Source: an uncultured Eubacteriales bacterium (lineage in GTDB: Bacteria > Bacillota > Clostridia > Oscillospirales > Acutalibacteraceae). From it: DNA of 64,000 nucleotides. How positions within the stretch are numbered: position 1 is the stretch's first letter; each line of letters begins with the position of its first letter. This document shows positions 53,129 to 61,843 of the stretch, piece after piece. Below the pieces are notes generated by a model, which worked only from the letters and a program-made list of their open reading frames with translations, had not been told where the DNA came from and did no database searches. Where the stretch lies: the NCBI GenBank assembly GCA_934630515.1, contig CAKTVV010000009.1, positions 38,052-102,051 on the forward strand, read 5' to 3'. Position numbers and translations under genes: made by a program.

Positions 53129-53168
53129 ACTCCGGAGCCGCACCCGTTCTCGGGCACGGCTCCGGGGC
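53129..53168 (-). terminator. Hairpin after the beta-helix gene
   Basis: CCGGAGCCG/CGGCTCCGG arms with a CCCG/CGGG inner stem and a TTCT loop lie about 20 bases after the minus-strand stop, followed only by TTTGT. Confidence 0.6.
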
Positions 53169-53185
53169 TTGGTTTATAGGAATAT

Positions 53186-54757
53186 TCAGCTTGTATGCCC
53201 GGCGCAGCGGAGGAAAGAAACATACGCCCGGTCATACTGCCCGATAACAAAGGTATCCGCATCCAGCACGCAATCCTCAAACACGATATCCTCTACATGG
53301 TAGCCATTGGCACGGGGACAATAAGAATCCACGATCACTGTCGCACCCGGCAGGGAAAGAATGTCGCAGCTTTTGAAATGTATTCTGCGGGGCACAGGGC
53401 CCTCCCTGCTCCCCTCTACATCCAGCCATATGTGGTAATTCACTATGCGTGTATTCCGCACAGTAATAGGTCCCCTCAAACGGATCGTCCCGCTGAAATC
53501 GCAATTATCTATGACAGACTCCGAAGCACACCGATTGGTGAAGAATGCCAGCCACCCGGTGCCATCGCCTGCGGCATCGGACAGCTTCCGGTCGATCCGG
53601 ACCTGATTGACCCCCGCACTCTGGGACAGTACCTCGGTCACCGTGACCGTGCCGCAGTCCGCACCGGATACGGTGTCGATCACCTGCAGGGTGTCGCCGG
53701 GCAAAATGGGATAATACAGCCCGGTGCCGCTCTCCTCCCACCGGAGGAAGAGCGTATCCGACGCCGCATCGTAATCCGAAACCACCAGTGCGGAGGAGGA
53801 AACATTGAGAATGTCATCATAGCTTCCCACGCAGTCGCAGCTTTCCCACAAGATCCGGCAACGGTTATCCTTCACATGAAATGCGTCCCGCCAAGAGGTG
53901 AAGCACATATCCCGATCCAGTGCATTATCCGCCGGTACGAAATCCACATCGGTAAGCCGCAGGGTTCCCTCATTTTGGCTGATGAACATACCAAATTTAT
54001 AACAGGCATTGACCCGAATGAGGGATAGCGTCAGATCGTAATTCCCCACCACCGTGAAGCCCCGCTCCGCCGTCGCCAGATGTGCCGCTCCGGGCATCGG
54101 ACAAATCATCCCATAGGTCATCAGATCGGATGCCAGCCACCGGGCTGTGTTGGCGTCGGTCATTTCAAAATAGATTCGAAATGTCCGCTTCTGGCGGTTA
54201 ATCATCTCATACTTTTTGATATACATATGGCACCGGGCATCCTGCCGGTCCAGCACACCAAAATAGCCGCCGATTCCACTGGGCGGAGTATAGACGGCTG
54301 CGCTGTCCATCCCGATGTCCCGATCCGCCACCAAGACTGCGGTTCCGGCTTCGACGTTCACATAGGCGCACTGCGCCGTAAAGGCGGGCTTCTTCGCATA
54401 GTCAAAGGTCATCCCCGACAGCGTACAGTATTTCGTGTTCGTCAGACGGGCATAGGGTTTAGTTCCCTCGACCACAAAGCGGCAGTTTTCCCCATAAATG
54501 CGCAGCCCCTTGCATCGATCCAACACAAACAGCGCATCGGCAGCACCGGGATCGGCATAATAGGTTTTCCCATGCTCAAAATGCAGCTCCGACAGCGGAC
54601 CGGATCGGCGCAGGGCGGCTACCGCCGCAGCGATGGCGGCGGCGTCGTCGGTGACGCCGTCACCGACGACGCCGAAGTCCTTGGCATACAATATCCGTAG
54701 TGGATAGGTTAAATTGTCATAGAGTGTTGCGTCCGTTTCTGTTTCAGCAGCAATTAT
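53186..54757 (-). CDS. Beta-helix protein (pectate-lyase superfamily) without a recognisable start codon
   Basis: From the A7 run at 54757 the frame encodes about 523 residues, with LYAKDFGVVGDGVTDDAAAI near residue 25-44 and VGSYDDILNVSSSALV near residue 300, the same motifs as the paralogues at 7136 and 29578. No ATG or GTG with a ribosome site exists before the conserved FGVVGDG region; an in-frame TTG at 54691 has no ribosome site, and longer starts up to 54880 would lie inside the upstream gene in a non-coding frame. The frame is exactly -1 relative to the upstream gene at an A AAA AAA T site. It may be translated by frameshifting, by a rare ATT start near a GGAGG, or be a broken fusion gene. 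Confidence 0.75.
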   Translation of the reverse strand: MIAAETETDATLYDNLTYPLRILYAKDFGVVGDGVTDDAAAIAAAVAALRRSGPLSELHFEHGKTYYADPGAADALFVLDRCKGLRIYGENCRFVVEGTKPYARLTNTKYCTLSGMTFDYAKKPAFTAQCAYVNVEAGTAVLVADRDIGMDSAAVYTPPSGIGGYFGVLDRQDARCHMYIKKYEMINRQKRTFRIYFEMTDANTARWLASDLMTYGMICPMPGAAHLATAERGFTVVGNYDLTLSLIRVNACYKFGMFISQNEGTLRLTDVDFVPADNALDRDMCFTSWRDAFHVKDNRCRILWESCDCVGSYDDILNVSSSALVVSDYDAASDTLFLRWEESGTGLYYPILPGDTLQVIDTVSGADCGTVTVTEVLSQSAGVNQVRIDRKLSDAAGDGTGWLAFFTNRCASESVIDNCDFSGTIRLRGPITVRNTRIVNYHIWLDVEGSREGPVPRRIHFKSCDILSLPGATVIVDSYCPRANGYHVEDIVFEDCVLDADTFVIGQYDRAYVSFLRCAGHTS

Positions 54758-57700
54758 TTTTTTAATTCCGCCTCCAGCAAATCGCCGATACGCACCAGAT
54801 CCCGGATGTCCAGCACACCGTCCCGGCAGAAATCGTAGCTGACCACCGGCTTGGTGAGACTCAGGAGCGCCTTGCGGCATTCTGCCAGTGTCTCCTCATT
54901 CACCGTATCCGGCAGGGAGACCAGATATTCCCAGATCTCCTGCAGCTGTGCCTTGCCGGTCACAGCCTCATCCTGACGTGCAGACAACTGCGCCATACGG
55001 GTGCGCAGCTGCGCCGCCTCATCCTTATACAAGCAGAAACCCGTCGATCTAACGTAAATCTCACCGATCGCCGCATCCAACTCCTGTGCCACGGCAGCAG
55101 CCTCTTCGGCAAGGAAACTCTCGGTTGCCGCATCCAGCGCCGCCTGCGTGGTCAGATAGGGAGCATCCGTCACGTGGTTCGTAATGGTGAAGGCGGGCTC
55201 CACACCAGCAGCCCCGGAAAGCTTCAGATAGATCGGCTTGCCGACGAGAGCGGTGAAATCCAGCGTGCTTGCCGTCAGATCATTGCCGGGGGTGAAAATC
55301 CGCAGCCGATAGACCCCGTCCTTCTCCACCAGCGACAAGGTGCGCACCACGGAATTGCCGTAGAATTCGGAGAAACGGGCGGTCAGCTCTTTCCCGCCGG
55401 CATAAACGACCTGCGTTCCATTGGAGAACTGCAGGATGCCGAAAGATACCCCGGTTCCGTCGCTGAAGGTGGGATCGTTGGACAGCGTATAGCTGACAAC
55501 CTGATTGCCACCAGCCGTAGGCATATACGCCTTGACCCGGAAGCCGTCGGGATTGATCGGCTCCGCCAGCGTCACCGCACCGGCAGAGGGCACCTGGAAG
55601 GTGTACACATTGCCGTCCTCCGTAGCGGTCAGACCGGTAGCGGCGGGAATATTGTATTCGGCAATAGCGCCGGCGCCGTTGCGGTCGCTGTACCGGTTCT
55701 GGGTATTGAGGATCAGATTGTTTTCCACCTTGACCGTCGGGCGCAGCGACGCACCGGCGTTCATCGACTTGGATTTCACATAGAAATGCACGCTGCCGTT
55801 GCGTTCCAGAAACTCCCGGCTGAAGTGGTTATTCAGCCTAAGCGCCTCCTGCACCGCAGCGGAATACCCCTCGCCGGTCACGGCCTTGCCATCCACGGTC
55901 ATATAGTAGTTTTCGCCGACCTTAACCACACCGACAAGCCAGTTTCGGGCGCGGGTGGTGCCCTTCGCCACATAGCACGGTGTCACTGCGCCATCCGCCA
56001 CCACATAGAAGGTGTTGACATTGCCGCTCTCGGTGCGGACAAGGGCAAAGGTATTGTTGGTGCTGCCGTCGCCGAGGGCATCCGCCATATCCGCCGCCAG
56101 CCCGAAGGTGGAGGACTGGTCATTGGCCAGATTGCCGAAATAATAGCTCATCTCATACTGGCCGCTGAGGATGGGATAGGTATTTTCCGTTACAATGGAC
56201 AGCGCCGATTTCGAATCGTTCTGTCCGCCGAGGATCGTCGCCGTCAGCGCATTGTCCCCCGCCCGGCTGCCGATCTGAATATACGCCGGATCGCGCTGCA
56301 CCCGATAGCGGGTTCCGTCGCCGGTGCGGTATACGCCGGTATCGACCAGCGCTGCAGCCGCCGCCCGGTATTCCTCGATACGCACTGCGGAGGTAACCAG
56401 CGCCTTGACCTCCGCCGGTGCGCTGTCATACTGCGCCGTCACCGCGTCGATGGTTTCCTTATCCTGCCAGAGCAGCTCGTCGATGGGCGGCAGCGCCGCC
56501 ACCGCATCGTCAATGGCCTTGGCCAGCACGCCGACCTGCTGCTCATACGCCCGATACACAGCCGTGAGCTTTTCCTGCGCCGCCGCATCAAAGGCGATAT
56601 CCGTCGCCAGATAGGCTTCCGCCAGCGCCTTTGCCGCCACGGCATCCTCCGTGGTGCAGGCCAGCAGCGCATTCCGCGCTGCGATGGCACTGTCGTTGAA
56701 AGCGGGCACCGTGATCGCATAGGTGCGGGTCACGTTGGAGGCGGGCTTATTGAACCGGGCGTAGATAGGCTCCCCCACCTTCAGCACATTGCCTGTGAGG
56801 GTCACATTGACCTGCTGCCCGCCCACATTGATCAGCAATCCGGTCACATTTTCCTCATCTCCGCTGAAGGTAAAGCTCGTATTGGCACCGTTATACATAT
56901 TATAGTTGGCGGTGATGGTCTTTCCGCCGTAGATAAAATGCACCTGCGTCGCACCGCCGATCTCTACGGTGCTGACAGACTCCACTGCGCCATCGGTAAA
57001 TGCCGGATCGTTGGAAAAATCCACCGACAGCCACTCGTTGCCGCTGGGGGCGGCATCCCGGGTGATCTTGGCGCTGAACACGGCGTCCTCCGCCGCACCG
57101 CCCACCTGCGCCACCGGCAGACCCAGCCGCACAGAGGTGCCGGCTGCCGCCGCAGTGTAGGTGTATTTCCGGCTGGTGCTGTCAAATGAAACCGCCGGCA
57201 CCGCCCCGGTAAAGCTCCATGAGGCGGGAGTGTTGGTGTCACCGCCAAAGGTGTAGCCGGTGCTGGCGGAATACGCCTGCGTGATCGCTCCCAGCTTCAC
57301 AATGCGGGGCGGATTGCCCGGGTTGAACGACGCCGCTTTCAGGAAGAAGTGCAGCACTCCGCCGTTTGCCAGCAGCTCCGCAGAAAAATGGTTCTCCAGC
57401 TTCAGATACGCCTGTGCCGCATCCGCCAGCCCGACGCCGTCCACCACCGTACCCCGGAAAGACAGGTAATAACTGCCGTCCTGCTCCACAATGGCGATCT
57501 TGCACATACTGGCTCGGGTCGCTGTACCGTTCCACACCACGTACTTCTGCCCGTCCACATACACAGACAGCGTCGTTTGGTTAGCGAATTCCTCCCGGTA
57601 GAACGTCACCCGGTTGTCGCTCTCCAGCGTCGCCTCGTCGGTAAAACCGAATTGCGGCGCTGTGCCGCGATAATCCAGCGACACCCCGTAGACGTCCTCT

Positions 57701-57960
57701 CCGACCACAAAGCCGGTTTTGGAAATGACGGAAAAATCCGTATTCGCTGTAGTGCCGTCCACGCCGTTAAAAATGTAATCACCGGGCGCATTCTGGGTAA
57801 AGGTCACATTGGAGCCCAGCTCCGTTAGCCATGCCGAGCCGTCGTCAAGCTCTATCTCGGCAGTTTCCGCCGCTGAGGTCAGTCCGAAAAGCGGCACCGC
57901 CGACATCAAAAACGCCAGAACCAAAAGCAACGACAGGGCTTTTGTGCAATTTGTTTTCAT
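54754..57960 (-). CDS. Secreted repeat protein with two LamG-like modules and a single-loop dockerin-like tail
   Basis: The 1068-residue protein starts at the ATG at 57960 (AAAGGGG upstream) with a signal peptide (ALSLLLVLAFLMSAVPLFG). It has an A-B-A-B layout: a LamG-like unit (about 35-225), a second beta unit (about 230-420), a helical spacer rich in A and E (about 430-540), and again an A unit and a B unit (about 545-930). LKLENHFSAELL and LRLNNHFSREFL show the A-unit duplication, and NEWLSVDFSNDPAFTDG and VVSYTLSNDPTFSDG the B-unit duplication. The tail DFCRDGVLDIRDLVRIGDLL resembles one dockerin calcium loop and helix. The stop TAA directly follows A7. It is probably a surface glycan-binding protein. 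Confidence 0.75.
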   Translation of the reverse strand: MKTNCTKALSLLLVLAFLMSAVPLFGLTSAAETAEIELDDGSAWLTELGSNVTFTQNAPGDYIFNGVDGTTANTDFSVISKTGFVVGEDVYGVSLDYRGTAPQFGFTDEATLESDNRVTFYREEFANQTTLSVYVDGQKYVVWNGTATRASMCKIAIVEQDGSYYLSFRGTVVDGVGLADAAQAYLKLENHFSAELLANGGVLHFFLKAASFNPGNPPRIVKLGAITQAYSASTGYTFGGDTNTPASWSFTGAVPAVSFDSTSRKYTYTAAAAGTSVRLGLPVAQVGGAAEDAVFSAKITRDAAPSGNEWLSVDFSNDPAFTDGAVESVSTVEIGGATQVHFIYGGKTITANYNMYNGANTSFTFSGDEENVTGLLINVGGQQVNVTLTGNVLKVGEPIYARFNKPASNVTRTYAITVPAFNDSAIAARNALLACTTEDAVAAKALAEAYLATDIAFDAAAQEKLTAVYRAYEQQVGVLAKAIDDAVAALPPIDELLWQDKETIDAVTAQYDSAPAEVKALVTSAVRIEEYRAAAAALVDTGVYRTGDGTRYRVQRDPAYIQIGSRAGDNALTATILGGQNDSKSALSIVTENTYPILSGQYEMSYYFGNLANDQSSTFGLAADMADALGDGSTNNTFALVRTESGNVNTFYVVADGAVTPCYVAKGTTRARNWLVGVVKVGENYYMTVDGKAVTGEGYSAAVQEALRLNNHFSREFLERNGSVHFYVKSKSMNAGASLRPTVKVENNLILNTQNRYSDRNGAGAIAEYNIPAATGLTATEDGNVYTFQVPSAGAVTLAEPINPDGFRVKAYMPTAGGNQVVSYTLSNDPTFSDGTGVSFGILQFSNGTQVVYAGGKELTARFSEFYGNSVVRTLSLVEKDGVYRLRIFTPGNDLTASTLDFTALVGKPIYLKLSGAAGVEPAFTITNHVTDAPYLTTQAALDAATESFLAEEAAAVAQELDAAIGEIYVRSTGFCLYKDEAAQLRTRMAQLSARQDEAVTGKAQLQEIWEYLVSLPDTVNEETLAECRKALLSLTKPVVSYDFCRDGVLDIRDLVRIGDLLEAELKK
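54757..54763 (-). promoter_or_regulatory. Candidate -1 ribosomal frameshift site (A AAA AAA then stop)
   Basis: On the minus strand codons TTA AAA AAA TAA end the repeat protein. A slip of one base backwards on A AAA AAA would read ATA ATT GCT and continue into the beta-helix frame without a stop. A GGAGGCGG stretch, which can stimulate frameshifting when 10-14 bases upstream, lies about 7-14 bases before it. Confidence 0.45.
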
Positions 57961-58009
57961 GTCAGTTCCCCTTTCATGATTTTTTATCGGAATTGCTTCC
58001 AGTATTTTC

Positions 58010-58038
58010 ATTGTACCGATTTTCAGGATCGAATGTCA
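58010..58038 (-). promoter_or_regulatory. Promoter of the repeat protein / beta-helix pair
   Basis: Perfect TTGACA and TACAAT with a 17-base spacer on the minus strand, about 50 bases before the ATG at 57960. No second promoter is visible before the beta-helix frame. Confidence 0.75.
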
Positions 58039-58424
58039 ACCGCCGGACGACAACAGAGCAAGATAGGGCGTTTATTGAGCAACATTTGTAAACTCGTCGT
58101 ATATACCGCAGATAAATTAGTCAGTTTGCCCATCTCCTATTAAAGCACTCGAAAGCAATACACCTGCAAAAATGCCTTTACCCTCCCAAGTGTCAAAACC
58201 TGTGCCGTTCTCCCCTACCGTACTCATTTTCGGCGGAATCTTCACCGGCGATCCGGGCATATTTTGCTTCCGTTATGCTTATTTTCTTCCATCGCATAGT
58301 GTTCGATGGTAAATCCATTTTTTGTTATACGGAACACATAATAGTTTCCATCTGTATTTATGTACGATCATTATTGAGGGGTTGCGATTCATGTCGTATG
58401 CAGCCAGAGATCCTCATAACAGAA
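58039..58424. other. Intergenic stretch without a recognisable gene
   Basis: This AT-richer gap holds no supported gene or repeat. It separates the carbohydrate pair from the toxin-antitoxin and recombinase region. Confidence 0.55.
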
Positions 58425-58458
58425 AAATAGCCTAAGACCTTTTGGTCTCAGGCTATTT
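58425..58458. terminator. Terminator after the toxin-antitoxin pair
   Basis: A 15-base stem with one mismatch (AAATAGCCTAAGACC paired with GGTCTCAGGCTATTT) and a 3-base loop is followed on the minus strand by TTTTTC. Confidence 0.8.
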
Positions 58459-58475
58459 CTAATTTTCTAATAAGC

Positions 58476-58835
58476 TCAGGGGGTGACCTGCAGCTTTGAA
58501 ACCAGTGTGTGGTCCTGACTGATGAGATAGATCAGATTCCTTGCGGTAGGCGAAGGGTTCGATTTGCCTGTTTCCCAAGCCTCAACCGTGCGTGGAGAAA
58601 CGCCGAGTACAGAGGCGAAGGTTTTTTGGGACATCTGCAGATCCTTTCTGGTTTCTGCGACATTGACGTCCGGAAGACTTCTCTTTCTGGCTATCGATGC
58701 CGCCTTCGCCGTCCCTTTCTCAAATGCCAGCGCCTCCTCAAGCCCTGCCATAATGCCAGAGAAAAAGTCTACATCTTTAAAGTTATTTTCAATTTCGGCG
58801 TTCGACAATTTACTCTTAAATACAGGTGTTGTCAT
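58476..58835 (-). CDS. HigA-like XRE-family antitoxin
   Basis: The 119-residue protein has a helix-turn-helix in its C-terminal half (MSQKTFASVLGVSPRTVEAW) and an N-terminal helical part that would bind the toxin. The ATG at 58835 has AAGGAG eight bases upstream; a GTG at 58844 overlaps the toxin stop but lies too close to the box. It lies five bases after the toxin gene. The toxin-first order is typical of HigBA-type systems. The protein would neutralise the toxin and repress the pair. Confidence 0.88.
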   Translation of the reverse strand: MTTPVFKSKLSNAEIENNFKDVDFFSGIMAGLEEALAFEKGTAKAASIARKRSLPDVNVAETRKDLQMSQKTFASVLGVSPRTVEAWETGKSNPSPTARNLIYLISQDHTLVSKLQVTP

Positions 58836-58840
58836 ATTGA

Positions 58841-59203
58841 TCACTCCTTCTTAATGGTCTCTATTACTTGGCTGATGGCCTTCTTTTGCTCCGGCGTTAG
58901 ATTCTCCTGTACATTTTTAGGATATGCGAACAAAAGATAGATGCGTTCCTTTTCAAAGATATCCACATCAATCACCCGTCCTCCGCCGCTTTTTCCTTTA
59001 TTGTCGTTGAGCTGAATCCGGATCTTTCTGGCTCCGCCGGTGCCTTGAATTACATCTCCACATTGAGGATCCTGTAAAAGAACCGTTTCCATTTCCTTGA
59101 GATTGTCGTCGTCTAATCCCATGGCTTTCCAGCACTTGCGAAACGGTTCGGTAGCTATGAATAATCTGTTCTTGATTGGATACTCCTTCTGCTTTTCATT
59201 CAT
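58841..59203 (-). CDS. RelE/HigB-like toxin
   Basis: The protein has QCGDVIQGTGGARKIRIQL, GKSGGGRVIDVDIF and YLLFAYPKNVQENLTPEQKK, the conserved core of the RelE/ParE-type toxins found next to XRE antitoxins. Such toxins cleave mRNA at the ribosome. I give the start at the ATG at 59203 (120 residues), which fits the family length. An ATG at 59248 would add 15 residues that span two palindromes better explained as operators; neither start has a clear ribosome site. Confidence 0.82.
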   Translation of the reverse strand: MNEKQKEYPIKNRLFIATEPFRKCWKAMGLDDDNLKEMETVLLQDPQCGDVIQGTGGARKIRIQLNDNKGKSGGGRVIDVDIFEKERIYLLFAYPKNVQENLTPEQKKAISQVIETIKKE

Positions 59204-59208
59204 AGTAT

Positions 59209-59238
59209 ATACGATAAAATCGTATTTGCCAAGCAAAT
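59209..59238. promoter_or_regulatory. Adjacent palindromes upstream of the toxin gene
   Basis: ATACGAT-AAA-ATCGTAT (59209-59225) and ATTTGC-CAA-GCAAAT (59224-59238) are perfect inverted repeats that share two bases. They sit just before the toxin ATG at 59203 and are candidate autorepression sites for the HTH antitoxin. Confidence 0.55.
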
Positions 59239-59520
59239 ATCTTTCCATTTTACACTATATGTCGTACACAAGAATTCATACGCCGTGCAGCAATATTCTC
59301 CTCGCAAAATGCGCCTGATTATTCCATGCTCCATTCACCGTTCCCGTATGCCCTTTATCCGAGGAAAGCATTGCAGCACCAGCAGAGGGGCTCCTTTGCC
59401 AACTGCGTAAAGCGATTGGCCGTTAATTTTCGGTATCGACCAGGACGAGCAAACCTTCTATGTACCCGTTTTGCATAGACAAACGCAAAACGGTCTACAC
59501 TATTGCACGGGAGGGGTTTG
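59239..59520. other. Intergenic stretch between toxin and small mobile-element gene
   Basis: I see no supported gene here. It contains the divergent leaders of the toxin gene and the small plus-strand gene. Confidence 0.5.
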
Positions 59521-59700
59521 ATGACGGGAACCGGAGCGATAAACCATGCTATGAATGAACGAAAGAAGCAGGCTGTCGTTGAACAGCTTTGGCTGACTTA
59601 TTATAATGATACGTTGTTCGCTAAAGGAATCATTACCGAGGAACAGCGTAACCGAATGCGGCTGATGATCCGACAGCGCACCGAAGCAAAAGCCCACTAA
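59521..59700 (+). CDS. Small recombinase-associated protein (SHOCT-like helical)
   Basis: The 59-residue protein has a GGGAGG box six bases before the ATG at 59521. It contains LWLTYYNDTLFAKGIITEEQ and RNRMRLMIRQR, which resembles short SHOCT-like proteins encoded beside serine recombinases in Firmicutes mobile elements. Its function is unknown. It has its own terminator, so it is transcribed apart from the recombinase 134 bases downstream. Confidence 0.7.
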   Translation: MTGTGAINHAMNERKKQAVVEQLWLTYYNDTLFAKGIITEEQRNRMRLMIRQRTEAKAH

Positions 59701-59706
59701 TCATTG

Positions 59707-59748
59707 GGGCGGTAATCCTATTTCGATTACCGCCCACTTTATTTTTTC
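59707..59748 (+). terminator. Rho-independent terminator after the small gene
   Basis: GGGCGGTAATC/GATTACCGCCC stem with a 7-base loop is followed by ACTTTATTTTTT. Confidence 0.9.
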
Positions 59749-59763
59749 TGTCGCACAAAGTGG

Positions 59764-59792
59764 TTGCAAAATTCGTCCAACTATGATATCCT
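59764..59792 (+). promoter_or_regulatory. Possible promoter of the serine recombinase
   Basis: TTGCAA and TATCCT are spaced by 17 bases, 42 bases before the recombinase ATG. Confidence 0.4.
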
Positions 59793-59834
59793 ATACGCAG
59801 ATGATGATTTTACGAACTTTTATCGGGAGGCATT

Positions 59835-61526
59835 ATGGATATCCATGCAGTCAGACAAGCACTCCGCACCAAAAGCGTGTACGATATTCCCATGCGGGTG
59901 ACCTATTATGCCCGTGTTTCTTCCGAATCGGATGAGCAGTTGAATTCCTTAGGCAACCAGATTCGATACTATGAGGATTTCATCAAAAAGAATCGGGCGT
60001 GGACGTTTGTGCCCGGGTACATCGACGAGGGTCTGTCCGGCATTTCTACGAAACACCGGGAAAACTTCAATCGTATGGTAGACGATGCCGAAACCGGCAA
60101 GTTTGATCTGATCATCACGAAAGAGATCTCCCGTTTTGCCCGCAACACACTGGACTCCATTCAATACACCCGCCAGCTTTTACACGCAGGGGTGGGTGTA
60201 TTCTTTCAAAACGACAATATCAACACCTTTGATGAGGACTCGGAGCTGCGCCTATCCATCATGTCCTCCATCGCACAGGACGAGCTGCGCAAGCTCTCCT
60301 CCCGTGTCAAATTTGGACATCAGCAGGCGATCAAGCAAAATGTGGTGTTGGGTAACAGCCGCATTTTCGGCTATTTCAAGGATAACGGGCGATTGGTAAT
60401 CGACGAGAAGCAAGCAGAGATGGTGCGGGAGCTGTTTGAGCTATACGCCACCAACGAATACTCCATGAAGCAGATCGAAACGCTATTCTGGGAAAAAGGC
60501 TACCGCAATCTGAACGGCAAGAAGATCGCCCATTCCACCATGGCAAATATGATCGCCAACCCAAAGTACAAAGGATATTATGTAGGTCACAAGGTCACCG
60601 TGGTCGATATGTTCACCAAAAAGCAAAAATTCCTCCCCCCGGAAGAATGGATCATGTTCAAGGACGAGACCGGGGAGATCGTACCGGCGATCGTATCTGA
60701 AGAGCTGTGGGATCGGGCAAATGCCGTTCTGCGCAAGCGCAGTGAGGATGTGAAAAACCGGCAGGGAATCTGCAATCACGCCAATCTCCTGACCGGCAAG
60801 CTTTTTTGTACCCACTGCGGTACGCCCTATTACCGCCGGGACTCCGTGGATCGGCAAGGCAACAAAAATTCCAAGTGGGTCTGTTCCGGAAAGATCAACA
60901 ACGGAAAGGACAGCTGTGATTCCATTCCGATATATGAGCGGGAGCTGATCCCGCTACTCTTTGAGGTGTTCCGCAACACGAAAGATGCATCCGCAGCCAT
61001 GCTGGAAGAATACGAGCAGATGTACCGAGCCATGACTAACGACGGCAACCTTGAGAGAAAAATCGAAACGGTCCAAGCGTCAATTGAACTGGCTAAGAAA
61101 AAGAAAAGCAAGCTGCTAGAGCTGGTGGCGCTGGACAGCATAACGCCGGATGATTTCAAGTTGATGACCGCCGGGTGCAACGCAGATATCGAGGCTGCCG
61201 AGCAGGAGCTGGCTGTGCTCCGTGAGCAGCAGGAATCCAGTGAAGAATTCTGCGCCAATATGGAGCGCATTCGCAAAGTGCTGCGGGACGCAGAACGTGA
61301 CTGCGCCAACGGAGAGATCACAAAAGAATTTGTGGACACGTTTATTGACAAGATCCTGGTGACACCCCAAGGCAACGGCACGGTACAGCTGTCTATCAAG
61401 ATCTTCACCGGAGAAAGCTGCGAAAAATATCTGGAAAAGCTGAAAGGGCGGGCTGTTTCCGCAGGTCGTACGGGTCACACGTTCAAGAAGATGATCCAGG
61501 CTTACGAGCAGTCCAACCTGAAATAA
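59835..61526 (+). CDS. Large serine recombinase (resolvase family)
   Basis: The 563-residue protein has the resolvase catalytic start VTYYARVSSESDEQ, with the nucleophilic serine probably at residue 29, then SGISTKHRENFNRMVDDAE and ISRFARNTLDSI. A recombinase domain follows (about 170-270), then a zinc ribbon (LFCTHCG near residue 330 with later CSGK) and a long coiled-coil (about 400-490). It would integrate or excise a mobile element by serine-mediated strand exchange. GGGAGG precedes the ATG. The gene looks intact, unlike the recombinase debris at 52.2-52.8 kb. Confidence 0.93.
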   Translation: MDIHAVRQALRTKSVYDIPMRVTYYARVSSESDEQLNSLGNQIRYYEDFIKKNRAWTFVPGYIDEGLSGISTKHRENFNRMVDDAETGKFDLIITKEISRFARNTLDSIQYTRQLLHAGVGVFFQNDNINTFDEDSELRLSIMSSIAQDELRKLSSRVKFGHQQAIKQNVVLGNSRIFGYFKDNGRLVIDEKQAEMVRELFELYATNEYSMKQIETLFWEKGYRNLNGKKIAHSTMANMIANPKYKGYYVGHKVTVVDMFTKKQKFLPPEEWIMFKDETGEIVPAIVSEELWDRANAVLRKRSEDVKNRQGICNHANLLTGKLFCTHCGTPYYRRDSVDRQGNKNSKWVCSGKINNGKDSCDSIPIYERELIPLLFEVFRNTKDASAAMLEEYEQMYRAMTNDGNLERKIETVQASIELAKKKKSKLLELVALDSITPDDFKLMTAGCNADIEAAEQELAVLREQQESSEEFCANMERIRKVLRDAERDCANGEITKEFVDTFIDKILVTPQGNGTVQLSIKIFTGESCEKYLEKLKGRAVSAGRTGHTFKKMIQAYEQSNLK

Positions 61527-61553
61527 GCCCGTATCCGTATTTTGCCCCATGCG

Positions 61554-61593
61554 CACCGGGAGCCGGAGAATTTTCTCCGGCTCCCGGTGTTTT
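61554..61593 (+). terminator. Rho-independent terminator after the serine recombinase
   Basis: A perfect 17-base stem (CACCGGGAGCCGGAGAA and its complement) with a 2-base loop is followed by TTTT. Confidence 0.88.
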
Positions 61594-61843
61594 ATGAACA
61601 TATATCAGTAGACCTGTTGACATGGTGCAGATTGAAATAATTGTATAGATTGCAATGCCCTGCCACAGATGAAAGGGCACATTTTTCACCACATAGCAAT
61701 TCCGTATCCGGACAAAGACGCAGGGTACTGTAGATACGCTATCGACACGACTACTCGTTCGGCAATAGGAACAGAGCAAAGTGAAGGAAATGATCGCTCA
61801 ATATATTTCGGTTCGAGATGCGCTATCCACTGTATGTCATGGT
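61594..61843. other. Intergenic stretch between recombinase and MATE gene
   Basis: No supported gene is visible. This convergent gap could hold one end of an element moved by the recombinase, but I see no direct repeat that defines it. Confidence 0.5.

Noticed and set aside
54758..54880. Long start for the third beta-helix gene, overlapping the repeat-protein gene
   Set aside because: The added residues lie within the dockerin-like coding region read in the wrong frame and match nothing in the two paralogues.
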